A stretch of DNA of 64,000 nucleotides from Hyalangium ruber (GTDB lineage Bacteria; Myxococcota; Myxococcia; Myxococcales; Myxococcaceae), in contig NZ_JAXIVS010000007.1 in assembly GCF_034259325.1 (NCBI RefSeq), forward strand, positions 248,001-312,000, in the 5' to 3' direction. A program made the translations under genes and the position numbers. Of this stretch, positions 1-9,794 are shown in pieces; within the stretch, counting starts at the first letter, position 1; every line of letters begins with the position of its first letter. The notes beneath the pieces are model-generated. The model had not been told where the DNA came from, made no database searches, and was given only the letters and a program-made list of their open reading frames with translations.

Positions 1-168
1 CTCTCGCCTGGGGAAGCACTCGGGAGAGCGACAGGGCCCAAGCGCCGCGCTCACGCCACGGAGCGGGGTGCCTGGAGGCTCGCTCTGCCACCAGCCGAGC
101 CACCGAAAGACAGCAGCCTCCCTACCTGCGGGGTGCTACGGTGCCGGTCCGTGGCGCGCGATGAATCC

Positions 169-957
169 ATGGCAGAGCGGGCGGACCGGCTGGAACTGCC
201 GTTCAACGAGTTCGGCGTGGATCCGTATGGCATCTCCAAGAAGCACATTGCCCTGGCGGCGTCCGTCCTCGCCGTCCTCTACCGGAACTACTTCCGGGTG
301 AAGTGCTACGGCATCGAGCACGTGCCGCCGCGGGGGCGCGGCATGCTGGTGGGCAACCACTCCGGCGGCTACGCCGTGGATGGGGCCATGGTCCTCACCT
401 CCATGTTCCTGGAGATGGAGCCCCCCCGGCTCGCCCAGGGCATGGCCGAGAAGTTCATCAACCGCTTCCCCGTCGCCTCCCTCTGGACGAGCCGCACCGG
501 CCAGTTCACCGGCCTGCCCGAACATGCGCGACGGCTGCTCGAGGACGACCGGCTGCTCATGATCTTCCCCGAGGGTGCGCGCGGCACCGCCAAGCTCTAC
601 AGCGAGCGCTACTCGCTGGTGGACTTCGGCACCGGCTTCATCCGCCTGGCCCTCCAGACGCGCAGCCCCATCATCCCCTTTGCCTTCCTCGGCGGCGGCA
701 CGGCGCTGCCCACCGTCGCCAACCTCTATGGGCTGGGGCGCCTGCTCGGAGTGCCCTACATCCCCGTCACGCCCTATCTGCTGCCCCTCCCCCTGCCCGC
801 GCCGCTGGAGATCCACTACGGCGAGCCGCTCACCTTCTCCGGCAACGGGGACGAGGACGACGAGGTCATCGCCGGGTACGTGGAGCAGGTGAAGTCGCGC
901 ATCGCCGGGCTCATCGAGAAGGGGCGCGCGACGCGCGGCCGGAGGAAGGCGGAATGA
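169..957 (+). CDS. Lysophospholipid acyltransferase (PlsC-like)
   Basis: Probably transfers an acyl chain to lysophosphatidic acid or a related glycerolipid at the inner membrane. The 262-residue product has the acyltransferase blocks: NHSGG...D (His64, Asp71) and FPEGARGT (133-140). The His-to-Asp spacing is six residues rather than the classical four, a variant that I recall from other PlsC-like families. I chose the ATG at 169; an in-frame GTG at 133 would add 12 residues, and neither has a strong ribosome binding site. The stop overlaps the start of the following epimerase gene (ATGA), so the two are probably co-transcribed. The exact acyl acceptor cannot be told from sequence. Confidence 0.85.
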   Translation: MAERADRLELPFNEFGVDPYGISKKHIALAASVLAVLYRNYFRVKCYGIEHVPPRGRGMLVGNHSGGYAVDGAMVLTSMFLEMEPPRLAQGMAEKFINRFPVASLWTSRTGQFTGLPEHARRLLEDDRLLMIFPEGARGTAKLYSERYSLVDFGTGFIRLALQTRSPIIPFAFLGGGTALPTVANLYGLGRLLGVPYIPVTPYLLPLPLPAPLEIHYGEPLTFSGNGDEDDEVIAGYVEQVKSRIAGLIEKGRATRGRRKAE

Positions 958-1889
958 GGGTCCTCATCCTCGGCATCGCGGGAGGCATCGCCCGGAAGCT
1001 GGCCACGCGGCTGCACAGCGCCGGGCACGAGGTGATTGGCATCGACGTCCGCCCCTGGTCGAGCGCGCCCCAGGGCATCGAGTTCCACCGGGTGGACGTG
1101 CGCAAGCGCGCCGCGGAGGACGTGTTCCGCCGCCGCCGCCCCGAGGCCGTGGTGCATATGGCCACCATCACCGCCCTCACCATGCGGGGCGGAGAGCGGG
1201 GCCGCATCAACCTGGACGGCACCAAGGCCGTCTTCGACCACTGCCGCGCCTACGGCGTGAAGCAGGTGCTCTTCGTGGGGCGCCACACCTTCTATGGCGC
1301 CGCGCCGGACTCGCCGCTCTACCACACCGAGGATGAGCCCCCTCGCGCCCTGGAGAAGGTGCCGGAGCTGGCCGATCTCGTCGCCGCCGACCTCTTCGCC
1401 GCCACTGCCCTGTGGCGCATGCCCGAGATCACGGCCGCCGTGCTGCGCATCTGCTACACGCTGGGCGCTCCGGGCACCGGCACGCTCGCGGGCTTCCTGC
1501 GCGGCCGGCGCGTGCCGATGGTGCTCGGCTATGACCCGCTCTTCCAGGTGATGCAGGAGGAGGATGTCGTCACCGCCGTACAGCTCGCGCTGGAGAAGCG
1601 CGTGCGCGGCATCTTCAACGTCGCGGGACCGCCTCCGGTGCCGTTCTCCGTCATCATTCGCGAGACGGGCCGCACGCCCGTGCCGATGCCCGTGTTCCTG
1701 CTCGCCCGATTGCTCGGGCGCGCGGGGTTCCCTCCGCTCTCACGGGGCGCGCTGGACCACATCAAGTACCCCATCGTCGTGGACGCCAAGCGCTTCCGCG
1801 AGGCCACCGGCTTCCAGTACGCCTTCGACGAGGGCCGTCTCATCCGCATCTTCCGGGAGTCCGCGCCGCTGCCGGGGGCGAAGTGGTGA
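954..1889 (+). CDS. NAD-dependent epimerase/dehydratase (SDR superfamily)
   Basis: A 311-residue extended short-chain dehydrogenase. It opens with a beta strand and glycine-rich nucleotide loop (MRVLILGIAGGIA), an acidic residue after the second strand (GIDVRP), and later segments typical of nucleotide-sugar epimerases (RINLDGTKAVF). The canonical YxxxK catalytic pair is not obvious: the tyrosine near HTFYGAAPDS lacks a clear lysine four residues on, so it may have a divergent active site or a binding role. It begins at the ATG overlapping the upstream acyltransferase stop; the pairing suggests a lipid or envelope task, but the substrate is unknown. Confidence 0.8.
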   Translation: MRVLILGIAGGIARKLATRLHSAGHEVIGIDVRPWSSAPQGIEFHRVDVRKRAAEDVFRRRRPEAVVHMATITALTMRGGERGRINLDGTKAVFDHCRAYGVKQVLFVGRHTFYGAAPDSPLYHTEDEPPRALEKVPELADLVAADLFAATALWRMPEITAAVLRICYTLGAPGTGTLAGFLRGRRVPMVLGYDPLFQVMQEEDVVTAVQLALEKRVRGIFNVAGPPPVPFSVIIRETGRTPVPMPVFLLARLLGRAGFPPLSRGALDHIKYPIVVDAKRFREATGFQYAFDEGRLIRIFRESAPLPGAKW

Positions 1890-1910
1890 GGCGGCGCGCC
1901 TGAGCGGTCG

Positions 1911-2654
1911 TCACGCCGCGCGGAGCAGGTAGAAGACGTAGCCGTAGCTGTCCCCGAAGCGCTCGTAGAGCTCGATCTCCCGAGCGGTGGAGGCGATGAC
2001 TTCGGCGAGCGCCGGATCCGTGGCCGCCTCGGCTCGAAGCGTGGCCATGCGGCCCTGGAGCGGGCGGTAGTAATCGTCCCACCATGCCGAGGCCGGCAGG
2101 GGGAAGGTGTCCAGCACCTCGTACCCTGCTCCTCTCGCCGCCTGGGCGTTGGTGGTGACGGTCCCCATCGTGGGGTAGGCCTCCCGCCAGAACGCCGCCG
2201 CTTCCGCGGGGGGATGGTCCGTGAGCCAGGTGGCCTCGGTCGCGGCCATCAAGCCACTTGGGGTGAGCAGCGGGCGCCAGCGCCTCAGCCCCTCCGACCA
2301 GCCCAGGTGGTAGATGGCGCCCTCCGACCAGAGCAGGTCGTAGCTGCCGGGAGGATCCTGGAGGCTCCCGAAGTCAGCGCACCGGGTGCGCACCAGGTGA
2401 CGCAGGCCGCTTCGCTCCGCCGCTGCCTCCAGTTCCGCGAGGAATGGGGCATGGAGGTCCACGGCGGTGATGGGGCTCCCAAGCTCCCGGGCAAGCACCA
2501 ACGTCTGCCGCCCTGGCCCGCAGCCCAGGTCGATCACCCGAGGGGAGGCGGGGAGCGCGGGGAGACGCCGGAGGGCTTCGCGCGTCGCGTCGTCGCTTCC
2601 TGGACCCTCGCGCGGCAGTTCACTGAAGAGACGGAAGAAGGCTTCAAGGCTCAC
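1911..2654 (-). CDS. Class I SAM-dependent methyltransferase
   Basis: A 247-residue protein with the Rossmann methyltransferase motif I (VIDLGCGPGRQTLVLA, about residues 40-55), an acidic motif after strand 2 (TAVDLHAP), and a post-motif segment YDLLWSEGAIYHLGW. This resembles small-molecule methyltransferases such as the UbiE/Methyltransf_11 group. The start is a GTG without a clear Shine-Dalgarno, so the N-terminus is uncertain. It converges with the epimerase gene and diverges from the PABA operon. The substrate cannot be inferred. Confidence 0.8.
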   Translation of the reverse strand: MSLEAFFRLFSELPREGPGSDDATREALRRLPALPASPRVIDLGCGPGRQTLVLARELGSPITAVDLHAPFLAELEAAAERSGLRHLVRTRCADFGSLQDPPGSYDLLWSEGAIYHLGWSEGLRRWRPLLTPSGLMAATEATWLTDHPPAEAAAFWREAYPTMGTVTTNAQAARGAGYEVLDTFPLPASAWWDDYYRPLQGRMATLRAEAATDPALAEVIASTAREIELYERFGDSYGYVFYLLRAA

Positions 2655-2756
2655 CGGGACACTCTATCCAGCCCTTCGAGGAGCCTGCTTGCCTGCTCTT
2701 CGCTCACGTACACCTTCCGGCAGCCCCGGGCATTCCTGATAGGAAGGGCTCGACGC

Positions 2757-4220
2757 ATGCTCCCCCCGCTCCCGCCAGAGCCCTCTCCGCCCACGCTTGA
2801 CCGGGAGCGCTTCGATGCGCTCGTGGCCCAGGGCTACAACCAGGTGCCGCTCGTGCGTCGGCTCGAGCTGGGCGCGCTGCGGCCCGTGGATCTGCTGCGC
2901 GTGTTTCCGGAAGGCAGCCGCTTCCTGCTGGAGAGCTCTCGCGTGTCCAGCGAGGGGCGCTACTCCTTCCTCGGCGCGCGGCCCTTCCTGAGCTTCACCG
3001 CCAAGGAGAGAACATGCCGTGTCCAGGGAGAGCCCCACCCGGGCGAGCCGCTGGAGGTCCTGCGGGCCCTGCTCCAGCGCTGGCGTGGCGTGCGACTGCC
3101 GGGAATGCCTCTGTTCTGCGGCGGCGCGGTGGGCTTCTTCGGCTACGAGGCAAACCACTACTTCGAGGCGCTGCCTCGCCACCCGCGTGACGACCTGCGG
3201 TTGCCGGATATCGCCTTCCACTTCGTGGACACATTCCTCGCGGTGGACCACCTCACGCACAGCCTCCTCGTGGTGGCCTCCGGCTCCGACTTCGATGACT
3301 GTGTCCGCCGGGCCGATGCGCTGGAGGAGAGCGTACACCGCGCGGTCCCCACGCCACCGCCCGCGCCACCACCCCTGGAGGCGCCCACCCTCACGCCTCG
3401 CTCCAACTTCACGCTGGAGGGCTACCTGCGTTCCGTGGAGCGCGTGCAGGAGTACATCCGCGCGGGCGACACCTACCAGGTGAACCTCTCCCAGCGCCTG
3501 GAGGTGGAGTACTCCGGCGCACCGCTCGCGCTCTACGAGACGCTCTGCGCCACCAACCCCGTCCACTTCGCCAGCTACCTCGAGTTCGACGGCTTCCATG
3601 TCGTGAGCGCCTCGCCCGAGCGACTGGTGCGCGTGGAGAACGGACGCGCCACCACGCGGCCCATCGCCGGCACCCGCCGCAAGGGTACGGCCGAGGAGAA
3701 CGCCCGCTTCGCCCAGGAGTTGCGCACCAGCGAGAAGGAGCGCGCCGAGCACGCCATGCTCGTGGACCTGGAGCGCAATGATCTCGGCCGCGTGTGCGCC
3801 TATGGCTCGGTGGAGGTGACCCGGCTGATGGAGATCATCGAGTACGCCCACGTCCTGCACATCGAGTCCGAGGTGGTGGGCACGCTGGCCCCCGGCGTGG
3901 GCCTGCTGGAGGTGGTGGGCGCGGTCTTCCCCGGCGGCACCATCACCGGCGTCCCGAAGATCCGCACCATGCAGATCATCACCGAGCTGGAGCCCCACGC
4001 CCGCGGCCTCTACACGGGCTCCATCGGTTACCTGGGCTTCGCGGGGGGAATGGACCTCAACATCGTCATCCGCACGTTGGTGCTCCAGGGCGGCAAGGCC
4101 TACGCCCAGGTCGGAGGCGGCGTGGTCCACGACTCGCAGCCTCGGCAGGAGTACAAGGAGACGCTCCACAAGGCGCGCTCGCAGCTCATCGCCCTGTCCG
4201 CCTGTGGGGCCAAGGCGTGA
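2757..4220 (+). CDS. pabB: Aminodeoxychorismate synthase component I (chorismate-binding)
   Basis: Converts chorismate plus ammonia into 4-amino-4-deoxychorismate for folate synthesis, working with the amidotransferase encoded next. The 487-residue length and the chorismate-binding signatures fit the TrpE/PabB family: [10 protein letters not shown] (301-310), [36 protein letters not shown] and the C-terminal [10 protein letters not shown]. Residue 304 is alanine, as in TrpE, not the lysine of E. coli PabB, so motif alone does not separate it from anthranilate synthase; the downstream pabC-like gene favours the folate role. The ATG at 2757 is preceded by AGGAAGGG. The stop overlaps the next gene's GTG start. 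Confidence 0.8.
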   Translation: MLPPLPPEPSPPTLDRERFDALVAQGYNQVPLVRRLELGALRPVDLLRVFPEGSRFLLESSRVSSEGRYSFLGARPFLSFTAKERTCRVQGEPHPGEPLEVLRALLQRWRGVRLPGMPLFCGGAVGFFGYEANHYFEALPRHPRDDLRLPDIAFHFVDTFLAVDHLTHSLLVVASGSDFDDCVRRADALEESVHRAVPTPPPAPPPLEAPTLTPRSNFTLEGYLRSVERVQEYIRAGDTYQVNLSQRLEVEYSGAPLALYETLCATNPVHFASYLEFDGFHVVSASPERLVRVENGRATTRPIAGTRRKGTAEENARFAQELRTSEKERAEHAMLVDLERNDLGRVCAYGSVEVTRLMEIIEYAHVLHIESEVVGTLAPGVGLLEVVGAVFPGGTITGVPKIRTMQIITELEPHARGLYTGSIGYLGFAGGMDLNIVIRTLVLQGGKAYAQVGGGVVHDSQPRQEYKETLHKARSQLIALSACGAKA

Positions 4221-4786
4221 TCCTCCTCATCGACAACTTCGACTCCTTCACCTTCAACCTCGTGCAGGCGCTCGGCGGCCTGGGGGCGGAGCTGAAGGTG
4301 GTGCGCAATGACGCCATCTCCGTGGCGGAGGTGGAGGCGCTGCGGCCGGACCACATCGTCATCTCTCCGGGGCCGTGTACGCCGCGACAGGCGGGGGTCT
4401 CCCTGGAGGTCATCCGTGCCTTCGCGGGCCGGGTTCCCCTGTTGGGCGTGTGCCTGGGGCACCAGTGCATCGGAGAGGTGTTCGGCGGCCAGGTGGTGCG
4501 CGCTCCGGTGCCCGTCCACGGGAAGACGGCGGCCGTCGAGCACACCGGGCAGGGCGTCTTTCGCGGCATGCCTCAGCCGTTCGTCGCCGCGCGCTACCAC
4601 TCGCTGGTGGTGGAGCGCGCCACCCTCCCCGAATGCCTGGAGGTGACGGCCTGGTATGACGGCCTCGTCATGGGCCTGCGGCACCGCGAGCTGCCAGGGC
4701 TCGAAGGTGTGCAGTTCCACCCCGAGTCCTTCCTGACGCAGGATGGGAAGCGACTGCTCGCCAACTTCCTGGCGACGGGGCGCTGA
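4217..4786 (+). CDS. pabA: Aminodeoxychorismate/anthranilate synthase component II (glutamine amidotransferase)
   Basis: Supplies ammonia from glutamine to the chorismate-binding partner. The 189-residue product is a class I glutamine amidotransferase: it starts [14 protein letters not shown], has [11 protein letters not shown], the nucleophile elbow LLGVCLGHQ (Cys), and the catalytic His-Glu in GVQFHPES. It starts at a GTG that overlaps the pabB stop (GTGA), indicating translational coupling. TrpG and PabA are often one amphibolic protein, so it could also serve tryptophan synthesis; the pabB-pabA-pabC order favours folate. Confidence 0.88.
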   Translation: MILLIDNFDSFTFNLVQALGGLGAELKVVRNDAISVAEVEALRPDHIVISPGPCTPRQAGVSLEVIRAFAGRVPLLGVCLGHQCIGEVFGGQVVRAPVPVHGKTAAVEHTGQGVFRGMPQPFVAARYHSLVVERATLPECLEVTAWYDGLVMGLRHRELPGLEGVQFHPESFLTQDGKRLLANFLATGR

Positions 4787-4804
4787 CACCGGGAGGCCTT
4801 CCGC

Positions 4805-5617
4805 ATGTTCGGCACGGTCGCGGTGAATGGGGCGGTACACCGGCTGGAGGAGCTGCGCCTCCAAGACTTCCCTTCCGCGTTCTTCTTCGGCGCGGGCTTC
4901 TTCGAGACGTTCCTCGTTCGCGACGGTGCGCCCATGTTCCTGGAGCGACACCTCGCCCGGCTGCGCACGAGCCTGGCGGCACATGGGGGCTGCGTTCACG
5001 GGCCTCCCGCCGAGGTGCTCGCTCCCGCCGCCGTGCGCGAGGCGCTGGGTCGATGCCTGGAGGCGGATGCCGCCCTGGGGCCTGGCTTCACCGGCGTGGG
5101 CAAGCTCACCGCGGGAGATGGACGACTGCTGTTGTCCTTCCGGTCGCTTTCGCCGAACCATGAGCACCTTCAGCGCCACGGGCGGAGCCTCGATTCGGTG
5201 GAGGACACCTGCTACCGGCGGGGTGACCGTACCCTCCAGCACAAGAGCCTCTCGTACCTCCGGCAGCACCTGCACATGGAGCGCATGCCCGTGTTCCTCA
5301 ATGAGGCGGGCGAGGTGTGCGAAGTGCCCAACGCCAACCTCTTTCTCCAGCTCGGAGAGGTGCTCGTCACCCCGCCTGTCGATGCGCCCTGCCTCCCTGG
5401 CATCATCCGGGAAGTGCTGCTGGAGGCAGGCCATGTGGCTGGACTCCCGGTGGTGGAGCAGCCCGTGCATCTCTCACGGTTGAATGATGCGCGTGCCTGC
5501 TTCCTCACCAACTCGGTGGGACTCGCGATTGCCGTGACGCACCTGCTGGGACGAAGCCTCCCTGAGAGCCTCGGTCTCGCCGAGGACACCCGGAAGCTGA
5601 TTGAGAGCGCAGGTTGA
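4805..5617 (+). CDS. pabC: 4-amino-4-deoxychorismate lyase (class IV aminotransferase fold)
   Basis: Likely releases pyruvate from aminodeoxychorismate to give p-aminobenzoate. The 270-residue product is a fold-type IV PLP enzyme; the PLP lysine is probably in LQHKSLSYLRQ, which matches the HKxLxY arrangement of PabC, followed by EAGEVCEVPNANLFL and a cofactor-phosphate loop later. A good ribosome binding site (GGGAGG) precedes the ATG by about nine bases, and only 18 bases separate it from pabA, so this is the third gene of a pabB-pabA-pabC operon. A D-amino-acid or branched-chain aminotransferase is the alternative. Confidence 0.82.
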   Translation: MFGTVAVNGAVHRLEELRLQDFPSAFFFGAGFFETFLVRDGAPMFLERHLARLRTSLAAHGGCVHGPPAEVLAPAAVREALGRCLEADAALGPGFTGVGKLTAGDGRLLLSFRSLSPNHEHLQRHGRSLDSVEDTCYRRGDRTLQHKSLSYLRQHLHMERMPVFLNEAGEVCEVPNANLFLQLGEVLVTPPVDAPCLPGIIREVLLEAGHVAGLPVVEQPVHLSRLNDARACFLTNSVGLAIAVTHLLGRSLPESLGLAEDTRKLIESAG

Positions 5618-5651
5618 GCCCGCCAGGGCCCACGGGCAGACTCCATGAACC

Positions 5652-6230
5652 ATGGAGCGATCCCTCTTCATCGTCCCCCGCTGGGCTGGACGGCCCGATA
5701 CCGACTTCTACGCCTGGCTCGAAGGAAAGCTTCGCGAGTCCCCTCAGGGGTTCGCTTCGGTACGCACGCTCGACATGCCCAACCCCTCCACGCCCACCAT
5801 CGAGGCGTGGGTGGGGGCACTCGCCGGCTCCGTGGGTTCCGCGCCCGCCTCCTCCACGGTCCTCATGGGGCACAGCGTCGGGTGTCAGGCCATCATTCGC
5901 TACCTGGCGACCCTGCCGCCGGGGCACGCCATCGACGGCGTGGTGCTCGTAGCGGGCTGGTGGGACGTGGACAAGCCCTGGGAGAGCATCGTCCCGTGGA
6001 TCGAGACGCCCGTGGAGCTCGCGCGCGTGCGCGCCGCGGCCCGCCGCTTCGTGGTGCTCCTGTCGGACAATGATCCGTTCACCGCGGATCATGTCCGCAA
6101 CCGGCGCCTGTGGGAGGAGCGGCTTGGCGCGGAGGTCACCCTCGCTCCCGGTGGGCGCCACTTCAACAATCCTCACGAACCCGCGGTGTTGGAAACGCTC
6201 CTGTCGCGGTTCGGCTCCTCGGCGAACTAA
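5652..6230 (+). CDS. Small serine hydrolase, RBBP9/YdeN-like alpha/beta fold
   Basis: A 192-residue alpha/beta hydrolase with the nucleophile elbow LMGHSVGCQAI, an acid loop in LLSDNDPFTAD, and a C-terminal histidine in GGRHFNNP, giving the full Ser-Asp-His triad. The short length and the WxxxL/VAGWWDVD region are typical of the RBBP9/YdeN group of cytosolic serine hydrolases of unsettled substrate. It follows pabC by 34 bases and precedes the next gene closely, so it may be read through from the PABA operon. Confidence 0.78.
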   Translation: MERSLFIVPRWAGRPDTDFYAWLEGKLRESPQGFASVRTLDMPNPSTPTIEAWVGALAGSVGSAPASSTVLMGHSVGCQAIIRYLATLPPGHAIDGVVLVAGWWDVDKPWESIVPWIETPVELARVRAAARRFVVLLSDNDPFTADHVRNRRLWEERLGAEVTLAPGGRHFNNPHEPAVLETLLSRFGSSAN

Positions 6231-6244
6231 AGGTGGATTCCACC

Positions 6245-8782
6245 GTGTCCTCCTCCACTCCGGAAGCCGCTCGCGAAGTCCTCTCCGGCACGCCCTCCTT
6301 TCTCACCTTCGGTGCCTGGGAAGCGGAAGGCACCGTCTTCGAAGTCGCCAGCCGCCGCCGACTCGACACCCGTCAGGTCATCCCCTACTTCGAACACCTG
6401 GGCCGGTTGCACGTCGGCGTGCTCCAGCGGCGGCGTGCCTCTCGCGCCTTGCGCGGCGCGCCCCTGCTCGGCCTGGAGCCCATCGGCATCGACTTCGGCG
6501 GCGTGGATGAGACCGGTGACATCCTCGAGTACGGCCGCTCCGTCTTCAACGCGCGCACCCGCGTCCCCATCGATGAGCAGCGCCTGAAGGTCCCGCTGCC
6601 CAGCTACGCGCGCTCCATCGGCTACCTCACCGAGCTCACCCTTCCCCTCTTCCTCGCCATCCACCCTCCTTCCTCTCCGGAGATCGACGTCGAATGGGAC
6701 GGGGCTCGCCATCGGCTCCTCTTCCGCCCGGCGGACGCGCTCTTGAACGAGGTGGAGGCCGGAGTTCATCCGCACAGCGAGGATCTGCTCCTGCTGCTGC
6801 GTGCCCTCCTGGGTCCCGTCACGGCTCCGGCGCGTCCTCCCCCGGAGGATTCTCCCGGAGCGCGCGCCCTGATCGAACGCGAGCCAACCCGGGTCTGGGA
6901 CGTGGAGCGGCTCGCGGCTTTCGTCGAGCGCGCGCTGGATGCACAGACAGCGGCCGGGTTCCGGCGGCGACCGCCTCTCACGGGCGCGGAGCTGCGCTTC
7001 CTCCATGCACACCGCGTCCATCTGGACGGACAGTGGTGGGAAGTGGTGACGCCGGGAACGGGCCAGTCCCTCACGGTCCTCCCCTTCGTACGCCATGGGG
7101 GCGAGACGTACTTCGTCCTGTGGTCCGAGACCCGCGTCGCCGCCCTGGAGCGCCGCGTGCTCCAGCCGCTCTACGACCTGCCCATGCACCCGCGCTATGT
7201 GAACGCGACGGGCTTCTTCCTCACGCAGGCCGAGACCCGGGCACTGCCATCGGACACGGCGCTTCAAGAGCTGGTCGCCCGTCGGCTCGGCTCGGCGCTC
7301 GGGCAGCCCGTGGGGGTACGTTCGCTGCGGCGGCTCGGAGCCGGGGCGGAGCCCGCGCCGGCCGTGAGCGCCGAGGTGCGCCACCGCGTCGCCTGTGAGT
7401 TGGATGTCTCGGAGCTGCGCACGCTCCCGGACGAGGTGTTCCTCATCCGCGCGGCGGAGCTCTCGCGTGCCGTGGCCGAAGGCCGCGTGCGAGATCCGGT
7501 CATCGTCTCCGGGCTGCTCACGCTGGGAGCGGAGCTGGCCGTGGACCCCTTCCGAGAGGCCCGAACGGCCCCTGTCGAGTCGCGGCTGGGGTTCCTCGAC
7601 ACGATGACGCACGGCTCGACGGTGCAGCGGCGCCTGAAGACGTACTCCTCCATCGAGCAGGAACAGCTCCAGGCCCCCACCTACGCGCGGCTGATGACGC
7701 TGCTACAGCACGAGTACGGCGTACGGGTGGCCTACCCCCAGAACGAGGCGGACCGCTCCTTCTTCAAGGCCGCCTTCCGCGTCTTCATGGCGGCTGACCG
7801 TGGCGAGAACCGGGCGCTCCAGGGGCTTCACTGGTCCCATGACGCGTTCCACTTCGCGCTGGGCAACCACACCCTGCCCCCTCCCGCCGACTTCGAGCGC
7901 TGGTACGTGGAGGGCGAGCCGGTTCCTCCCGCCCCGCCCCCCGAAGGCCCTGCCTTCGAGCAGTACGCACGGGCGCTGAAGTCCTCGGAGGACGAGGCGA
8001 CGTTCTTCAGCTTCTGGACGCTGTACCAGGAGGTCCCCTCCCTGGCCCGCTACGTGGGCTCGCTCACTTTCCATGAGGCGCTGCGCGACATGGGCATCAC
8101 GGAGCGCGCGACGAGCCGATCCCTCTTCGACGCCCTGACGGTGCGCGCGGAGATCCCCACTGAGGCGGAGCGCTCGGAGGCCTACCGGAGCCGCAAGGAC
8201 ATCCGAGACCTCTTCGAGTACATGCGGGGCTTCCGGGACTACCACCTGAAGGACATCCGCGAGGCCTGGAAGTACGCCACGCGTGACATGTATCGGGGAT
8301 TCTTCCTGCGCTTCGGCCTCTACTCGGGAGAAGCGGACGCGTACGTCCATGGGGTGAAGGCCTTCCAAGCCCGGCTGGATGCGTACCCGCCCGGCCTCAA
8401 CCCGCTGCTGGCACAGTGCGCGGATGTACGGGTGGCGCTGGCGCTGCGTGTGTACGACGGCACCAAGGCACTCCGGCTGGTCCGCACCACCCAAGCGGAC
8501 ACGCAGGAGACCGCGCGCCAGCGGCGACGGGAGTTCCTGCACAGCGTGGTGGAGCCCTACTTCGCAGCGCTGGAGGAGCAGCACCGGGCACTGGAGGCGC
8601 TGCGCGCGCGCGTGCGGAACGCGGAAATGGTGCCGCTCAATGAGTACACCCACGCGGACATCCAGGCCCTGGCCGCCACGGTGGAGACCCTGCGAGGACG
8701 GCTCTGGGATGACGTGGAGCGGACCGGCCTGCTCACGGCCGAAGCGCTCGCTTCCGAGCGAACCCGCGAGCTCCCACGCTGA
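6245..8782 (+). CDS. Large two-part protein of unknown function (possible Nudix-like N-terminal half)
   Basis: I do not recognise this 845-residue protein with confidence. Residues about 20-180 contain a segment (PLLGLEPIGIDFGGVDETGD...) resembling substrate-handling Nudix-like folds, and a second mixed alpha/beta block around 260-340 (GQWWEVVTPGTGQSLTVLPFV). The C-terminal half from about 450 is helical and carries the histidine-rich stretch LHWSHDAFHFALGNH, and then a GFRDYH segment, which could bind metal. No signal peptide or membrane segment. The GTG at 6245 follows AAAGGTGG; another GTG at 6233 is in frame. It ends one base before the convergent pseudouridine synthase gene ends. Confidence 0.6.
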   Translation: MSSSTPEAAREVLSGTPSFLTFGAWEAEGTVFEVASRRRLDTRQVIPYFEHLGRLHVGVLQRRRASRALRGAPLLGLEPIGIDFGGVDETGDILEYGRSVFNARTRVPIDEQRLKVPLPSYARSIGYLTELTLPLFLAIHPPSSPEIDVEWDGARHRLLFRPADALLNEVEAGVHPHSEDLLLLLRALLGPVTAPARPPPEDSPGARALIEREPTRVWDVERLAAFVERALDAQTAAGFRRRPPLTGAELRFLHAHRVHLDGQWWEVVTPGTGQSLTVLPFVRHGGETYFVLWSETRVAALERRVLQPLYDLPMHPRYVNATGFFLTQAETRALPSDTALQELVARRLGSALGQPVGVRSLRRLGAGAEPAPAVSAEVRHRVACELDVSELRTLPDEVFLIRAAELSRAVAEGRVRDPVIVSGLLTLGAELAVDPFREARTAPVESRLGFLDTMTHGSTVQRRLKTYSSIEQEQLQAPTYARLMTLLQHEYGVRVAYPQNEADRSFFKAAFRVFMAADRGENRALQGLHWSHDAFHFALGNHTLPPPADFERWYVEGEPVPPAPPPEGPAFEQYARALKSSEDEATFFSFWTLYQEVPSLARYVGSLTFHEALRDMGITERATSRSLFDALTVRAEIPTEAERSEAYRSRKDIRDLFEYMRGFRDYHLKDIREAWKYATRDMYRGFFLRFGLYSGEADAYVHGVKAFQARLDAYPPGLNPLLAQCADVRVALALRVYDGTKALRLVRTTQADTQETARQRRREFLHSVVEPYFAALEEQHRALEALRARVRNAEMVPLNEYTHADIQALAATVETLRGRLWDDVERTGLLTAEALASERTRELPR

Positions 8783-9574
8783 TCAGGCGCTGAAGCCGAG
8801 CCCCTCCGCGACTTCACGGCCTTCCAGCATCCGCCAGGAGCCCACGGGCACATCCAGCACCACGGAGCCCACCGCCTCGCGGTGCAGCGTGCGCACCGGG
8901 TGCCCCACCGCGGCCAGCATGCGCTTGACCTGGTGGTGCCGCCCCTCGGTGAGCACCAGCTCCACCCGATCCGGCGCCAGCAGCCGCGCCTGCGCGGGAA
9001 GCGTCGGCCCATCGTCCAACACCAGCCCCTGCCTCAGCCGCGCAAGGGCCTCCTCCGAGGGCCGCCCCGCCACCTCGGCCACGTAGCGCTTGGGCAGGTG
9101 CGTCTCCGGGGCCGTGCCGTGCCGCACCACCCGCTCCTCGTTGGTGAACAGCAGCAGGCCCGTGGTGTCCCGGTCCAGGCGCCCCACCGCGTACCACTCG
9201 AAGCCCCGTAGCTCCGCGGGCAGCACCGCGCGCAGGCGCTCGAACACCGTCCCCACCGCCTCCGGGTCCGTCCCCGCCACGACGACGCCCGCGGGCTTGT
9301 GGAACATCAACACGTGCAGCGGCGCATCGAGGCCACGCACCTGCCCGTCCACCCGCACCTCGACTCCGGGAGGCACGGGCGCGAAGGGCTCCCGTTCGAC
9401 CCGGCCCCCCACCTCCACCCGGCCCTCTTGAATGGCCCGCTCGGCTTCGGCCCGGGGCATTACTCCCGCACGCCCCAGCGCCCGCGACAGCCAGTCCGCC
9501 CGGCCACCGGGCGGCACCGGCTCCGTGCGCCGCCGCGCTGCTTCCAGCCACCGGGGGGTCTTCTTCCTCCGCAC
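8783..9574 (-). CDS. Pseudouridine synthase, RsuA/RluB/E/F family
   Basis: Isomerises a uridine in ribosomal RNA to pseudouridine. The 263-residue product has an N-terminal S4 RNA-binding domain (about 25-75, DWLSRALGRAGVMPRAEAERAI) followed by the catalytic domain with the aspartate motif GRLDRDTTGLLLFTNE and the C-terminal block HHQVKRMLAAVGHPVRTLHR. These are the expected RsuA-family landmarks. A basic N-terminal extension precedes S4. The target uridine is not predictable. Its stop codon directly abuts that of the convergent upstream gene. Confidence 0.9.
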   Translation of the reverse strand: MRRKKTPRWLEAARRRTEPVPPGGRADWLSRALGRAGVMPRAEAERAIQEGRVEVGGRVEREPFAPVPPGVEVRVDGQVRGLDAPLHVLMFHKPAGVVVAGTDPEAVGTVFERLRAVLPAELRGFEWYAVGRLDRDTTGLLLFTNEERVVRHGTAPETHLPKRYVAEVAGRPSEEALARLRQGLVLDDGPTLPAQARLLAPDRVELVLTEGRHHQVKRMLAAVGHPVRTLHREAVGSVVLDVPVGSWRMLEGREVAEGLGFSA

Positions 9575-9794
9575 CGTGACGTCCTCGCCTGCTCGGGTTT
9601 ATTCCCGAGGTGGACCACCGTACACCGCCGCGCTTCATTCCAGCGCATGCGCTCCTGGCCTCTGCCGCCTGCTCCGCGAGCGGTGCGCCTCCCGCGTCCG
9701 GCGGATCTCTCGCCGTGCATAGCTTTCTCTACATGAGGCGTCGTGCGGGCGGGCGGAACCCTGCCGCGATGGCGCACCACTCACGGGAGGCAAC

